From Anniella stebbinsi (lineage: Eukaryota; Chordata; Lepidosauria; Squamata; Anniellidae), in assembly GCA_029215795.1 (NCBI GenBank), contig JARDYH010000001.1:193075654-193139653 (forward strand): a stretch of DNA of 64,000 bases, given 5' to 3'. The notes beneath the pieces were generated by a model, which was given only the letters and a program-made list of their open reading frames with translations, ran no database searches and was not told where the DNA came from. Every line of letters begins with the position of its first letter. The stretch's first letter is position 1. This document shows positions 11,645-23,594 of this stretch, piece after piece. Made by a program: the position numbers and the translations under genes.

Positions 11645-11668
11645 AGAAACAAACAAACAAACAAACAA
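11645..11668. repeat. (AAAC)n microsatellite
   Basis: Five AAAC units inside GAAACAAACAAACAAACAA. Confidence 0.9.
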
Positions 11669-11699
11669 GGTTCCAGCATTATAAACCTCAAAATTCGAG

Positions 11700-11860
11700 T
11701 GCTTATAAAAAGGACCCCTGTAGAGCTAATAACTTGAAACTTGGCATTCATAATCTCTTGGTGAATGAAGTCTACAGTCCTGCAAAAGTTCAAACCAATC
11801 TGATACAAATTGCCACAGATATATCAAGTGAAAAAGTGCTGAAATTTGACACATTTGTAC
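11700..11860 (+). repeat. possible Helitron-like interior
   Basis: AATAACTTGAAACTTGGCAT resembles phrases at 57880 and 61020 (CTTGAAATTTGGCAC, CTGAAACTTTGCATAC) found next to Helitron-like 3' ends. The similarity is short and termini were not found. Confidence 0.3.
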
Positions 11861-12375
11861 TCAAGCTGTGGCTCACCATCTCATATATTTCCTTCAAACT
11901 ACTAGTGTACTTTATTCAGGCTTGTTGAGGTGTATGCCTTTCATTGGTTTGATGTAATTCTGAACAGCAGTTTAAAAATTATCAAGGTTTTTCTGCCCCA
12001 TGAAAGCCTATGGCAGCAACTGCTGGCAAAGTTATGTTAGGCATGCTCAGTTTCACTCTGAAGCTGGAATGCTGCCAGTACACCCCAGTGTTTTGAATTC
12101 CACTGTTCCTGTCAGCATTCTGTCAGTAGGGGGTGGGGGGTTAGCAGGGAACTGTCAACTAAGTTGGGATGTTTTATTATTATTTTTGGTCAAATTAAAA
12201 AAAGCAAACAAACTCTGAGATGAGAGTGAGGTAATTTTAAGGCCATGGGAATCACTCTCACCAATGATGGAAGGAAGAAAAAGGAAAAGGCTATGTCGGA
12301 ATCCTGTGTAGGCTATTCTGAACATGCAACGACATAACTTGTTTGTGCTTTGTTATAATAAATTTTCTTTTTAAA

Positions 12376-12688
12376 TAGGCTGACCATATGAAAAGGAGGA
12401 CTTGTAACTTTAACAGTTGTAGAGAAAAGGGGATTTCAGCCAGTGTCATTTGTATGCAATTAGTTCCTGGTGAAATTCCCTCTTCATCACAACAGTTAAA
12501 GGTGCAGGGGCCCTGCCTTCTTTTGTATGTGGTCACTCTAGTATAGTGCCTGCACCTTTAACAGTTGTGATGAAGAGGGAATATCACCAGGAACTAATTG
12601 CATACAAATGACACCTGCTGAAATTCCCTTTTCTCTACACCTGTTAAAGTTATATGAGCCCTGTCCTCCTTTTCAGATGGTCAGCCTA
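12376..12688. mobile_element. palindromic hAT-like MITE, copy 1
   Basis: It runs from TAGGCTGACCATATG to GATGGTCAGCCTA. The two halves are near inverted repeats containing AACTTTAACAGTTGTAGAG and its complement. At the centre, GGTCACTCTAGTATAG marks a second TIR-like boundary. Flanks TTTTTAAA and ACCACCAC do not match, so this copy may be recombined. Confidence 0.8.
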
Positions 12689-13113
12689 ACCACCACCACC
12701 CCGCCAATTTAAGGCCAGGTTTAAGGTTATCTCATGTTGGTGCGAGCACCACAAAACCAGGGAATTGGAAGCCTGGGATGATGCCTTGTGGTCAGTAATG
12801 ATGTTGTGCAATGTCACAAATTGTGCTTGCTTACAAACAACAACAGGCAGGATTTCTCTAGCAGTACAGTAAGGTTCAGTTGGTCCATAAAGCAATGCAG
12901 CACCAGGAAAACATGGGGCATTTTTGCTGGTCACAAGTACTCCATTCTCCTCATCTCAATGTAGGACTGACAGACCCAAGGAAAGTATGGATGCATGGAG
13001 GCTGAGCTGAACACAAGTACAATTTATGACTTTATGCAACATCATTGCTGTTCACTGGAAAGATTAAGTAAGGTATTTAGTTTAATTTAAAATTTCTTAG
13101 TCTTAGGTATTAG

Positions 13114-13433
13114 TAGGCTGACCATATGAAAAGGAGGACAGGGCTCATGTAACTTTAACAGTTGCAGAGAAAAGGGAATTTCAGCTGGCTTCATTTGTAT
13201 GCAATTAGTACCTGGTGAAATCACCTCTTCATCAAAGCAATTAAAGTTGCATGCACTATACTAGAGTGACCAGATACAAAAGAGAGCAGGGCCCCTGCAA
13301 CTTTAAGTGTTGTAATGAAGAGGGAATTTCACCAGGTACAAATTGCATACAAATGATGCTGGCTGAAATTCCCTTTTCTCTACAACTGTTAAAGTTATAT
13401 GAGCCCTGTCCTCCTTTTCATATGGTCAGCCTA
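13114..13433. mobile_element. palindromic hAT-like MITE, copy 2
   Basis: The 320-bp element from TAGGCTGACCATATG to CATATGGTCAGCCTA is flanked by a perfect 8-bp duplication GGTATTAG (13106-13113 and 13434-13441). It has the same internal palindrome as the other copies, with the central boundary TACTAGAGTGACC near 13260. Confidence 0.9.
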
Positions 13434-14373
13434 GGTATTAGCCTTATGTTCTAATTTCCTTGTTTTGTGGATCTTGAGCCAACATGAGATAGCCTTAGCT
13501 CTGGTCGTAAACCAGCAGGGTTCATTTTTATCATTTTATTTTATTTATTTGGTACAACGCTGAGGGGAAAGTGATCTGCAAGTTTTTAAAATAATTAAAA
13601 CACTTCTCAGTTAGCTTCCTTCATATTTCAAACAGAGCAATAAATATCTGAAAGCTATGGACGTAACATACAGTATCTATCAAAAAAAATTTTGTTTCTT
13701 CCACCATGAGCCCTTACCCTAATCAGGCTACATGAAAAAAAAATCCAGTTTAAAATAGAAAACGTTGTTACTTTACAGAAATGAGAAAAAAGAATTTATG
13801 GTGGAGGGGGGAAGAGGGAGCATAAACCAGAAAGTTATTTTGTTTTCAGTAAATGGATAATGTACCTGTCAACATGTATTTATTCTGGTGGCCTTCAGTT
13901 CTATTTTCTGGTGGCAGTCGAAAAGAGGGTAACATTGCATCTTGGAGACCCCATGCAGGGTTGGCAACAGACTAGTGAATTAATTTTAACATGGAACAAA
14001 TGGTTTAAGTGGGATTGTGCCTCCCGCCTCTGCCCTCTCATCACACCCCCACATCCGTCGCCATTACTCACACAGGATCTTTATTCCATCCCTGAAAAAC
14101 TGTATATCATGACTAGACCATTTTAAAAAACAAAACAAAACCTCATCAACTCAAAAAAATAAAGAAAGAAAAGGTTAAACATCTGTTATAAGTTATTTGC
14201 ATTGCACCCCTCCCTATAATTAGTGTCCCGTTCATCTCCTCTCTCAAGCTCCCTCTTTTTAAAGGAACCATTATGCTAATACTCTGCAATTTCATTTCAA
14301 ATGCTCTTTGTGCTCGGATGAGCAATTTTCTTTAATACAAACCCAGCCTCTTCCCCACCCCACCCCATATAAT

Positions 14374-14384
14374 CCCCCCCCCCC
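14374..14384. repeat. oligo-C tract (C11)
   Basis: Eleven consecutive C in a CCCCA-rich neighbourhood. Confidence 0.9.
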
Positions 14385-15000
14385 GTTTCCCTTTCCCCTT
14401 CCATCCTCTATTGGATGGGGTTCGTTCTACCAATGGCAAGATCTTTTGATCATTTTACCACCATGTGCGGCATTATCATTGTGGGTATTCTTTACCTTGT
14501 CTGAAAATGTGTGTAGCTGTTTTGAGGAGGGAAACAGCTTTAAATAATCAAAGAAAAAAGAATCCCTCTTTGCCTTCTTGCTTTTCACAGTTCCCTTTCA
14601 CAACGGAAACAATGTGCTTACGGAACCAGGGTCTAGGATGTGTATAACTGTACTTGCACAAGGGAGTCTTGGCATGGTCTTTTTCCTGCAGAGCGAGCCT
14701 GGGTCCTTGCACCCGCTTGTGCAGTGCAAATGTAAGACATAGCAATCAGCGAATGCGAGGCAGCTTCCAGTGCCAGCTCAAGGCATTTCTGCATTTTACT
14801 TCCTGAAGCATATAGCCCAAATCCCCTCCTGTGCCCCCTCCCCAGTTATGGGACTCCAAAAGTCTTGCTGTACGATTCAGACACCAATCCCTGTCTCCAT
14901 CTGTCTTCTGTCCCAACGTGCAGCAGGATGGCTTGAATAGTCGACGTAGCCCCTTCCTCATGTTTCACAGTGCGATTGTAAATTGCTTACTCTAAACTAC

Positions 15001-15355
15001 GGGTGCCTCTTCACGAGAGGTTTAATGCTCTTTGAAGTCTCATTAAAAAATTTACCTCCACACCAGCGGAGCGCAAATGGGGCGTAGAGGCGCGTTATCT
15101 CTCCGATTATGCGCATTATCAAATGCGCGTTAAATCGCGAGTTTTATTTTGCTCCGTCCGTTAAAGAGCATTTTGACTATGTGAATATGCGCTTATACGC
15201 ATTAACTACTTGTAAACCGCATTTTGGACATCCGGTAATGCGCTTCGCCGCCTCTCGCCGCCTCTCGTGCAGAGGGATTAGGCGTAAATGCGCTTCTGCG
15301 ATTATGCGCATAATCGGCTAACCAGGCGCAAAAGCGAATCCTTGTAGAGGGGACC
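15001..15355. mobile_element. CpG-rich MITE-like island
   Basis: The ends GGGTGCCTCTTCACGAG and CTTGTAGAGGGGACC are imperfect inverted repeats, flanked by TAC on both sides (14998-15000 and 15356-15358). The interior is packed with GCGC and CG words (ATGCGCATTATC, AAATGCGCGTTAAATCGCG). It holds a second inverted pair, CCGATTATGCGCAT near 15102 and ATGCGCATAATCGG near 15303. Surrounding intron is CpG-poor. I do not recognise the family. Confidence 0.6.
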
Positions 15356-15361
15356 TACGTC

Positions 15362-15413
15362 CTGCCGAGTTCAATGGGATTTACTCCCGAGTAAGTGTAT
15401 ATTAGATTGCAAC
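15362..15413. mobile_element. fragment of the GCAATCCTATGC MITE family
   Basis: GAGTTCAATGGGATTTACTC then CCGAGTAAGTGTATATTAG and ATTGCAACC match the right half of the family. It lies directly after the CpG-rich island. Confidence 0.6.
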
Positions 15414-16808
15414 CTGAGGCAACTTGTCTGATTTTTTAAATGAGTTTACGCAATTGAACATTCATGCCTCACTTAAAAAAAAAACCCACACACGAAACAA
15501 CACATAATCACTATTTTTAACAGAAGTGGACTCATGACATCACAGGGAGCCAGCCAATTAGTGCATACCCCTTCACTTGCAATGAGGAAGATACAATTTC
15601 CATTAAAGTGGATCTTTAAGAGAAGGAGTGATGTCTGCCCCTCCTTTACCCAGGCTTTCATCTGTTATCCCCTCACAAGCCCAAGGAATGGGACATCACT
15701 GCCAAGTCAGTGGTACACACTGACCTGGCTGACCTATTCCACCTCAGTCAATGCCAAAAGTATGTCGAAGCTGTCACTGTTACTACAATGTCTATTTTGG
15801 GGAAGTGGGTGCTGGCTGTAAAGAGCTATTGCAAATGGCTGCATAAACATAGACCAAACTGGCACACAGATCTAATTGAATAAAATAAAATAAAAGTTTA
15901 TTAGATACAAGATGATGTTTCAGTGCTATAGATGGTATTAACATTTACTTACATGATAGTCTAAGCCTACCTCACTACCCCTTTAAATCCTCTCTCAAAA
16001 CTAAGACGATGCTTCACCAAACTCCAAACCCTTTCTGTCCCTCAAAAATTAAACTGACTAAAAAGAAAAGCCTCCTCTCACCACACTCATTCCCCCCTAG
16101 GTAGAAAAACTAAATGCATTCATATGAACATTAAAAAAACAACAAGTTAAACAAAGAAGCAGGTGATTTTGTCACAGAAGGCCATGCGTCTGATCAAAAT
16201 ATAGCAGTAGGATTCACTGCTAGAGAAGTATATCTGGGTGAACATCAGAGTAACACATTTCCCCTTTCTTCCTTGGGTGCCCATGATGGTGATAGTACAC
16301 CCAGGTTTTTGTGTGTTTGCTTGTTTCATTTCCTACGGGTAGCACACAGTTCTTAACCTGGATTCCATGGGTATAAAGATATCTACCCTACCTTCCAGCA
16401 GGCAATTTCAAGACAGTTAACCACATTCATGAGACAGCCTTAAAGTTAAAAGAATACAATACTAAAAATCACACGACAACAAAAAAAACCATTAGCAAGA
16501 GCAGCAACATAAACAGAGAAACAGGAATAGCATTCAGGAAAACAGAGCTACTCATGTAGATGCCAGCTGAGTGTGTCTCTGGAGAGAACCTTCTATTCCA
16601 CAAGCTGGAACATTCCCCTGAAAAGGCCCTGTCTTGAGTCATCATCCACCTTACCCTGAATGTAGTGTCTTCTAGAGCAAGGCCTCTGATGCAGATCTTC
16701 AATAAGTGTGCAGGTTCATATGAAAGCAGGTGGTCCTTCCCACATTTCTGGTTTAGCCCTTCAGTGACTAACTGGGAACTCCGAAGGTAGGTGCCAAAAT
16801 GTGATTTT

Positions 16809-17148
<340 letters not shown>

Positions 17149-17569
17149 TAATTATGCAAGAAGAAATATACCATTATACTAATGTACAGACTATGTCGTC
17201 ATGCAGTGCGGTACTGTGATGTGAACTGCTCTGTTAAATTTTAATTGATTGTTTTCTGCTGAGTCAAGCATTATGCATTTTTTTCAATATTGATATGCTT
17301 ATTTTCCTAAAACAAAGTTGTCATGTGCTAAGAAATCACTTTCTGAAATTGTTTTCACAAAATGCAATGAAAAGAAGCAAGTAATCCAGGTGGCTGTGTA
17401 AAAAGATACTTGAGTTTGGAGGAATTGGATCTCAGATACCTGAAAGTGAACCAATTGAGGTAGGTAACTTTCTCGGGGATTTGAGAGACGGATCCAGAGT
17501 CAATGATGTGTTACAATAATCCAGCATCTGCCTTCTCAAATGACCAAGTTAAAACATCCATTATCCCCA

Positions 17570-17700
17570 GTTTTCATATCCCAGGGTTATCCCAGGGTCA
17601 TCCCTAGGTCACTCCCGGTTGCCCCCCCGGATCCCCTGTGCATCATGGACCTAGGGATGACCCCGGGATACGAACTACAGCTCCCAAGATGCAGTCGGAT
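17570..17700. repeat. CCCAGGGTTATCCC repeat
   Basis: Short repeats of CCCAGGGT, and GGATCCCCTGTGCATCAT, which recurs at 25144-25161 inside another repeat. ACCTAGGGATGACCCCGGG is the inverse of CCCAGGGTCATCCCTAGGT upstream, giving an inverted-repeat structure. Family unknown. Confidence 0.55.
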
Positions 17701-17839
17701 ATTAAGCATGTGCAAAAACTCATTCACACGGAATGACAGTTCACTTTGAGGGAGGACTCTCATCTGAGGTTACATGGATGAGTTTATTATTTTCCAAGTG
17801 AATAACAAACTCACTCAGGGTAAGTTCACCCATCACAAT

Positions 17840-17906
17840 GAGCCTATCTACATTACTGCTTGAAAACGGTTTATAACCGTTTTAAAGCAGTAGTGTAGAC
17901 AGGCTC
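17840..17906. mobile_element. 67-bp Harbinger-like hairpin MITE
   Basis: Almost the whole 67 bp is palindromic: GAGCCTATCTACATTACTGC at the left mirrors GCAGTAGTGTAGACAGGCTC at the right. The centre is AACGGTTTATAACCGTT. Its ends match the element at 56879-57071. Flanks do not show a clear duplication. Confidence 0.75.
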
Positions 17907-18122
17907 TAGGTGTGACCATTACTTAAAAATGCACCCATGCAAATGTATTCTTATGACTCATTCATCAAGATTTGCACTGGCATATATGGCTGCAAAGCTG
18001 GTGGATCTGATCCTGATATTTTCAACAGTATGAGAGTGTAATTCTTGGTGGTGCAGCGGTGGATGCGTCTTTCTTAAGCAACTACATTACTAGTGCAGTT
18101 ATTCTTAGAATTGGGCTCTTGC

Positions 18123-18211
18123 AGTGCAATCCGATATATGTCTACTCAAAAGTATATCCCATTTAGTTCAATGGGGCTTACGGACAGGGACCACGGACCA
18201 TAGGATTGCTC
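18123..18211. mobile_element. GCAATCCTATGC MITE copy
   Basis: GTGCAATCCGATATATGTC, TTTAGTTCAATGGGGCTTAC and ATAGGATTGC follow the family order. A shorter relative is at 18589-18651. Confidence 0.6.
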
Positions 18212-19334
18212 AGAAAAATCCTTCTGAGGCCAGAGACAGCACTCCCACCTCAGAAGGATATCCCCGCTCCCTCTGTGTCACAGCCAGTGCAGAAAGAACT
18301 GTGCTGGGTGCAAGGAAAAGCAACTTCGGAGGAGGAAAGCAGGCGTTCCGGTGGGCAGGGAGTGGAAGAGAACTGAGAAGCCAGGATATGAAATATCCTG
18401 AGCCTCCTCCAGCCCCCTTCCCTTCCCCTCTAAACTGCCTTTGCTAAACAGGCTGAAAAACTCATCTAGCGAAATCACCAAAGATGGAGGATGGGGAGGC
18501 AAAGATCACCTTCGCCAGACCTCCCAGCCTGCTGGCTTCAGCCCAGAGGGCATAGGAATATGGAGGCTTCCAAGTAGTGAGGTACAATCTATACCTGCTT
18601 ACCTGGGAGTACACTGAACTGAACTCAACAGGACTTCTGTGTATAGGGTTGCTACGTTTGTTTCCCAAATTGAGACATTTTAAGTGAAGCCTTTTAAAAA
18701 ATGGATGCTGGGGGACTGAGGAGGAACTGCTAATAGTTTAGCACTGATGTGTTTGAAAAGGCCAATTGTCCTTTTAAAAAAAGAAAAGAGCAAATGTGTA
18801 AGATTAATTGCTGGTAACCATTAAGGAAAGGGAGGAAGAATCCCTGAAACAAAAAGGTGACTTATTATTGAGGTGAAGAAGCAAAGTTTAATTAATCTAT
18901 CTTTCTCTGTATCACCATGGTCTAAGGTTAATATTACTTTGACCTTGCATTACAGCATGAAGCTCATCTATTTGGCTCTTCAAAAATGAAAGTTAATAGC
19001 AGCATCTGCTTTCCTTGAAACTTGCAAGTTGGGCACCAGAAATAGTTGCCCCTTTAGTGCTTCACATTCTCAACCTGCCAAGATCAGTTTCTCTCCAGCT
19101 GTTGATGATATGTACGTATCCGTGGCACGTGGCACCATTTTTTTGCCTTTATGGAAGTGGAAACTACAGGTTTGCAGTAGGGTTTTGCAGTGGGTTGTTG
19201 CATGTAGAGATGGTTGATTAGGATTTTGTTTGATCCATATTTTGAAGTAAATTGGTGTGATCCATACCTCCTAGACCAGATCAGAACGCAGTTATCCCTT
19301 GGATTTTGCAGTTCTCCTGTTTTTGTGATGTAGT

Positions 19335-19510
19335 TCTTGACTCAAAAACTACATATAAATGTATACGAAATGAGTTTTCTTTGAGAAAGTACATTTTGAA
19401 ATGTGTATTTTAAGAGGAAACGCTTTCAGAAATTAATGTAAATGTGCACGCAGATATTTTTTTTAAAAAAAATGCAAATTAATGTGGAAAGAGAACAAAA
19501 TGGACTTGTG
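19335..19510. repeat. A/T-rich repeat (GTGTATTTT / TTAATGTGGA family)
   Basis: ACATTTTGAAATGTGTATTT and AATGCAAATTAATGTGGA match a family that recurs in either orientation at 20230-20400, 34415-34680, 50795-50920 and 54875-55260. Class unknown. Confidence 0.5.
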
Positions 19511-19584
19511 AATGAGCACATGTGGAACCGACATGGACGCGCAATGGCTGGTGTTGGCACAACATGATCAAGGTCATTTTACAG

Positions 19585-19750
19585 TGGGCAGCACATAGGA
19601 AGACCATTGGTCTATCTAGCTCAGTGCTGTCGACACTGACTGGCAGTAGCTCTACAGGGTTTCAGGCAGCATTCTTTCCTAGCCCTTCCCGGGGATTGAA
19701 GCAGAAACCATTCTGCATCTACCACTATGCTATGGTCCCTCTGCATAAGC
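19585..19750 (-). mobile_element. tRNA-Ala-like SINE
   Basis: GGAAGACCATTGGTCTATCT, then TAGCTCAGTGCTGT, CTACAGGGTTTCAGGCAGC, GGGGATTGAAGCAG and a degenerate CATCTACCACTATGCTATGG. The last part is the reverse complement of a tRNA-Ala-like head with A and B boxes, so the SINE lies on the minus strand. Too divergent to be a functional tRNA. Confidence 0.75.
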
Positions 19751-20229
19751 ATGTCACACTTCGTTATTCAGAGATGTTAGCAGGACAGGATGTACTTGAG
19801 GAGGACTCAATGAGCATTTTATGTTAGCAGGTGTAGATTTTAGAGAGGAAACTCTCCACAAAAGAAGAGGAACGACATTCTTGCATTTTATTAACCCAAA
19901 GCAGCCTGAAGCTAGTTAATCCTTTCCTTTTCTGCTATTTTGCATCTAAAACTCATTGGGAAAGTTATGCAGGTGCCCCTGGGAATGGGGTGGGGGGGTT
20001 GTTTTTTTTAATAATAATACGAAGGGAAATGATTAAGCAATCTGTCCCCTGTAGGTGGACATAGAGATGGGAGAGACATTTCTTGGAGGTCAATTTTCTA
20101 GCAAACTGATCTGATTTATACTTCCCAGGCTGATGTGCAAATCCAGCCCCAGTTAACTGGAGAAATCCACACTGCAATGAATCCTATACACGGTGGATCT
20201 TGAACTGCTTGTTAACCTTTTCCTCCTTC

Positions 20230-20400
20230 TGTGTTTGAACACATTCACAAATTCACTCTGTCTCATTTCTGCATTAAACTGCATTCTTTCCAAATAAAAA
20301 TCTGCACAAAATATGCTTGGAATACATATTTCAAAGTGTATTTTCTCTCAAAATACACATTTCCAGTGCACTTCGATACTTCTTTGAGTTGAGAACCGCA
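20230..20400. repeat. copy of the A/T-rich GAGAGAAAATACA family
   Basis: TTTCTCTCAAAATACACATT and TTTGAGTTGAGAACCGCA are the reverse complement of phrases at 54950-55160. Confidence 0.5.
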
Positions 20401-22009
20401 CCAGAGAATTCAAGAAAAGTGAAGGCGGCAGCTCAGTCACTTTCTCGCCCTTCTCCCTTCTGGGGGGGTGGGGCTTCTGGGAGGGGAGGGGCCTCTCCCA
20501 AGGCCCTGCAGGTGAGATGGATTGGCCTCGCAGGCCAAGGTTGGCCTGTTGGGCAGAGGTTACCCATCTCTACCTCATAGAGCAAAGGGAAAGCGCCTAA
20601 CGTCTTAGCTCAGTCAAGTCAGGCAACTTCCCTGAGACAAGCCTGTGAATCGCAACAGGTCCCTTGGTGCAAGGCTGGAGAGCGTCTGAGGTACACTCTG
20701 TGGGTGAGCTGAGGGACTGCGCAGTTTCCTGGAGCTTCGATAATCAGCCCCTGGGGGCTTTTGCACAGTGACTTTTGGGCTATTATTAGTATCCACGACA
20801 TGGACTGAAAACAGAACCGCTGTCAGTTTCCGTGCAATTTTCTTAGCTGTTCAGAGAAATGATCTCCCCTCATCGAACAGATACATTTTGACGTGAAAAT
20901 CAAAACTCATGAACGTTCAGTGCAGTGTTGTTTAAATCTTGCTAGAATTTAGTCTCTCTGTAAACAAGGGTATTATTTCCATTTATGCTGGGAATAAAAC
21001 CATGTAGCTTTGGAATACGGGGGCTCCCTCTGCCCCATTGCACAGGATATACCCTCAACTTTATAGTTCCTAAAGCAGTTGGGAAAGATTTATTGCGCCT
21101 GTCTAGAAAGCTACCCAGAACTTATTCGTGGGTGCAACAGGAGCCAAGGAACATTCGGCGACCCCTCCAATAGTTATTTGCGTGGCCTGAGGCAGTTTTG
21201 GATGTTCGCCTTTTAATAACCACGTCTTTTTCTTCGTCAGTTTCTGCGACGGTTTTCTGTATCGAGGCTGAATAGGGAGGAGGAGAGGGCATCTTTAGTG
21301 TTATTGTGAATTTTGTTTTGCAGACGTTTTAAAATGAGGTTCCCTCTGCTGGAGTGAGCTTCGCCCCTAGCGTGTCTCCCTTTGTCTGCTTTTGTGCAGC
21401 ATTATTTATTAAGGCCACCAGCTCAGAGGAACTCGTTCTGCATGAGTGTTGCTTTCCAGCTGTCTCAACTTTTGTATAGTGAGCTGCAAACACTGCGGAG
21501 GACCTTGGTCAGCTTGCCTGGGCCAATATGCCTCTGGTGATGTCCTCTGAAGTTTGGCGGTGATCATTGTATGTTATTATGTATTGTCCACTCTGGATTG
21601 AGATCAGGTGTCTTCCTTCTGCATCTGTACTGTGGACTTTATTTTGTTTTAAGGAGCTATTTTCAACTAATTTTGGTCTTTCCAGGAGATTATCACAGAG
21701 ACAGCTAGATGTTTTTCTTACTGATAGGCTTGGGGGGGGGGGAACTTTACGATGTCTCCTTTGCCACTCATTCCCTCAAAACCCTGTGGGGTAGGAATGG
21801 TAAATCTCAATGGCAGGAGGGAGCGTGGGCTTTCCGGCTGGAAAAACGGCAGCGTCAGCAGCCATTCAGCTTGTCAAGCCCACTCCCTGCCCTCTGCCCG
21901 GCCTTCCTACACTTCCTGTAACCTACCCTGGGCCTCGATCCACCCCAGAATGCCCCCAGCCTCAACCCAATGTGGCAAGTCAGCGACTTTTAAAAAGTGC
22001 AGTTTCAGG

Positions 22010-22116
22010 GGGAAAGCCCTTGGTGGCTGTAAGTTGGTGGCTGTATCATATAAACAAGGCAGCGCCAACTTGCAGCCACCGTGGACTAAACAGGGAGTAT
22101 AGACAAGCCCTGGTAA
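22010..22116. repeat. inverted-repeat MITE-like segment
   Basis: GGTGGCTGTAAGTTGG (22022-22037) is mirrored by CCAACTTGCAGCCACC (22065-22080). The segment ends near TATAGACAAGCCC, resembling the TCTACAC-type ends of Harbinger-like MITEs here. A related segment with CAGCCACCATGGGG is at 53350-53540. Confidence 0.5.
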
Positions 22117-22589
22117 GTGAACCTAAACGCCCCAGAGGTTCAAGTTTTATATATTAGCGCTGGTGTGCTACGATTTTCTGCAGTGGTATGGACTCTCTAG
22201 CGAGTTCTGTGGAAGTGTTTTTACATGCAGCATCTTTTTTGTTGGCATTGGGGCAAGGTCTGAGGGAGTGTAGGATTCTGTTTTCCTTGACACTCCCATA
22301 CTGTTGCCCACTGCTGCCCCCTCTACCAGTGGACTTGTGCTGGAGTTTGGGATAGACCCAGGTCATGTTAAGTCAGCGTATTTTTACATTGGCCATGGGT
22401 CTCCTGTTATAGACCATCTCCAAGATCCACTGGTGCAGTGAACTTGCATCAAACTCTAAAGCTCTCCAGCCTACATGCCATTAATCTTGCATTGATTAAG
22501 CTATGCTGGGCCCTTCTTTCAAGTATGAAAATGCTTCATTCCCACCCAAATAAAGTTCATTCTCAGTGTTAGATGCCTACTCATAGGCG

Positions 22590-22840
22590 TGCACACAGGT
22601 GGTTCACCTGGTGCCCAGGCACCACCTAATGAAAAGTCCGGGAAAGGTGCAGCACGGAGAGAAGGGTGGGAAGCAGGCCGTGCATTGTCCAAAGCTATGG
22701 AAAGTGCACAGATGGCCTACACCATTAGCATGACTAACACGCTAATAGCGTAGGCCACCTGTGCACTTTCCGGATCTTCGGACAATGTGTGGCCTCCTTT
22801 GCCCCCCCCCCCCCCGCACCTTTTCCAGTATGAAAGGGTC
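22590..22840. mobile_element. repeat with long palindrome and C14 tract
   Basis: Begins near ATAGGCGTGCACACAGG and includes arms 22677-22729 and 22741-22793 around an 11-base loop. The arms share GGAAAGTGCACAG and match at roughly 80 percent. A C14 tract (22802-22815) follows. Poly-C repeats at 6819, 61320 and 63929 may be related. Confidence 0.6.
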
Positions 22841-22859
22841 TCTTAATGCTTGAATTAGT

Positions 22860-23051
22860 TAATGTTGCAGGGGCCCTGCCTTCTTTTGTATATGGTCACT
22901 CTAGTATAGTGCCTGCACCTTTAACTGTTGTGATGAAGAGGGAATTTCACCAGGAACTAATTGCATACAAATGACACTGGCTGAAATTCCCTTTTCTCTA
23001 CAACTGTTAAAGTTACATGAGCCCTGACCTGGATTTTATCTGGTCAGCCTA
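22860..23051. mobile_element. palindromic hAT-like MITE, copy 3 (truncated)
   Basis: Keeps the centre (TTGCAGGGGCCCTGCC, GGTCACTCTAGTATAG) and the whole right half ending TGGTCAGCCTA, but the left half is missing. Confidence 0.8.
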
Positions 23052-23054
23052 ATT

Positions 23055-23285
23055 TTGGCACCAAGTTAAGACATGGCTTTTTAACAAAGCCTTTGATGGT
23101 TAAATTCACCAAGCCTGCACATAGTTTTAATTGGTTTTTACTGTTTTTAAATTCTATTCTGGTTTATTAATGGTCTAATTTGTTTTTAGCTGTGTATATT
23201 TATTGTTTTATATTGTTTGTATGATTTTATGTGCATGCTGCCCTGAGATTGTTGTGATGCAAATGTTTAAATAAAATAAATAAAT
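23055..23285 (+). mobile_element. L2-type LINE 3' end
   Basis: AAGACATGGCTTTTTAACAA, a T-rich stretch with GTTTTTACTGTTTTTAAATT, then GCTGCCCTGAGATTGTTGTG and an AAATAAAATAAATAAATGA tail. This is the usual arrangement of reptile L2-like 3' UTRs. It starts directly after the truncated MITE. Confidence 0.65.
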
Positions 23286-23572
23286 GAGCAGAAATGCAGA
23301 AGGGAGCTTTGCTGCCCTGTCCTGATCCAAAAACGAGTGTTTCCACTTGTTTCTGGAGTTATTTCTTGAAGCGCTAAAGCCCCATTGTACAAGCAGGGGA
23401 TTCTACAAGCGCAATAAAACCAGTGGTGGTGGAGCAGTCCCATTAGATTTTGCCACATCTCTTTACAAACTTTTGTTAATTCACAATAACTCTGCCACAG
23501 AAGGGAGAAGATGAATTCACATATGCCATGCATGATGACTTAAAACTGAAAGTGCGAAGTACCTCACTAGAA

Positions 23573-23594
23573 ATTATTATTATTATTATTATTA
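23573..23594. repeat. (ATT)n microsatellite
   Basis: Seven ATT units. Confidence 0.9.

Noticed and set aside
12376..13433. CRISPR-like or tandem array from repeated GAAATTCCC words
   Set aside because: The words come from two separate palindromic MITE insertions with their own target duplications.
18940..18970. TTTGACCTTGCATTACAG as a possible HRDLA or acceptor site
   Set aside because: The residues before it do not fit HRD, and the sequence after CAG does not encode ERBB4.
19585..19750. tRNA-Ala gene
   Set aside because: The tRNA-like part is degenerate and attached to a SINE body, so it is a retroposon.
20770..20800. ACTTTTGGGCTATTATTA, reminiscent of the DFG segment of exon 21
   Set aside because: It reads TFGLLL without the Asp, and the flanks lack HRDLAARN and splice sites.
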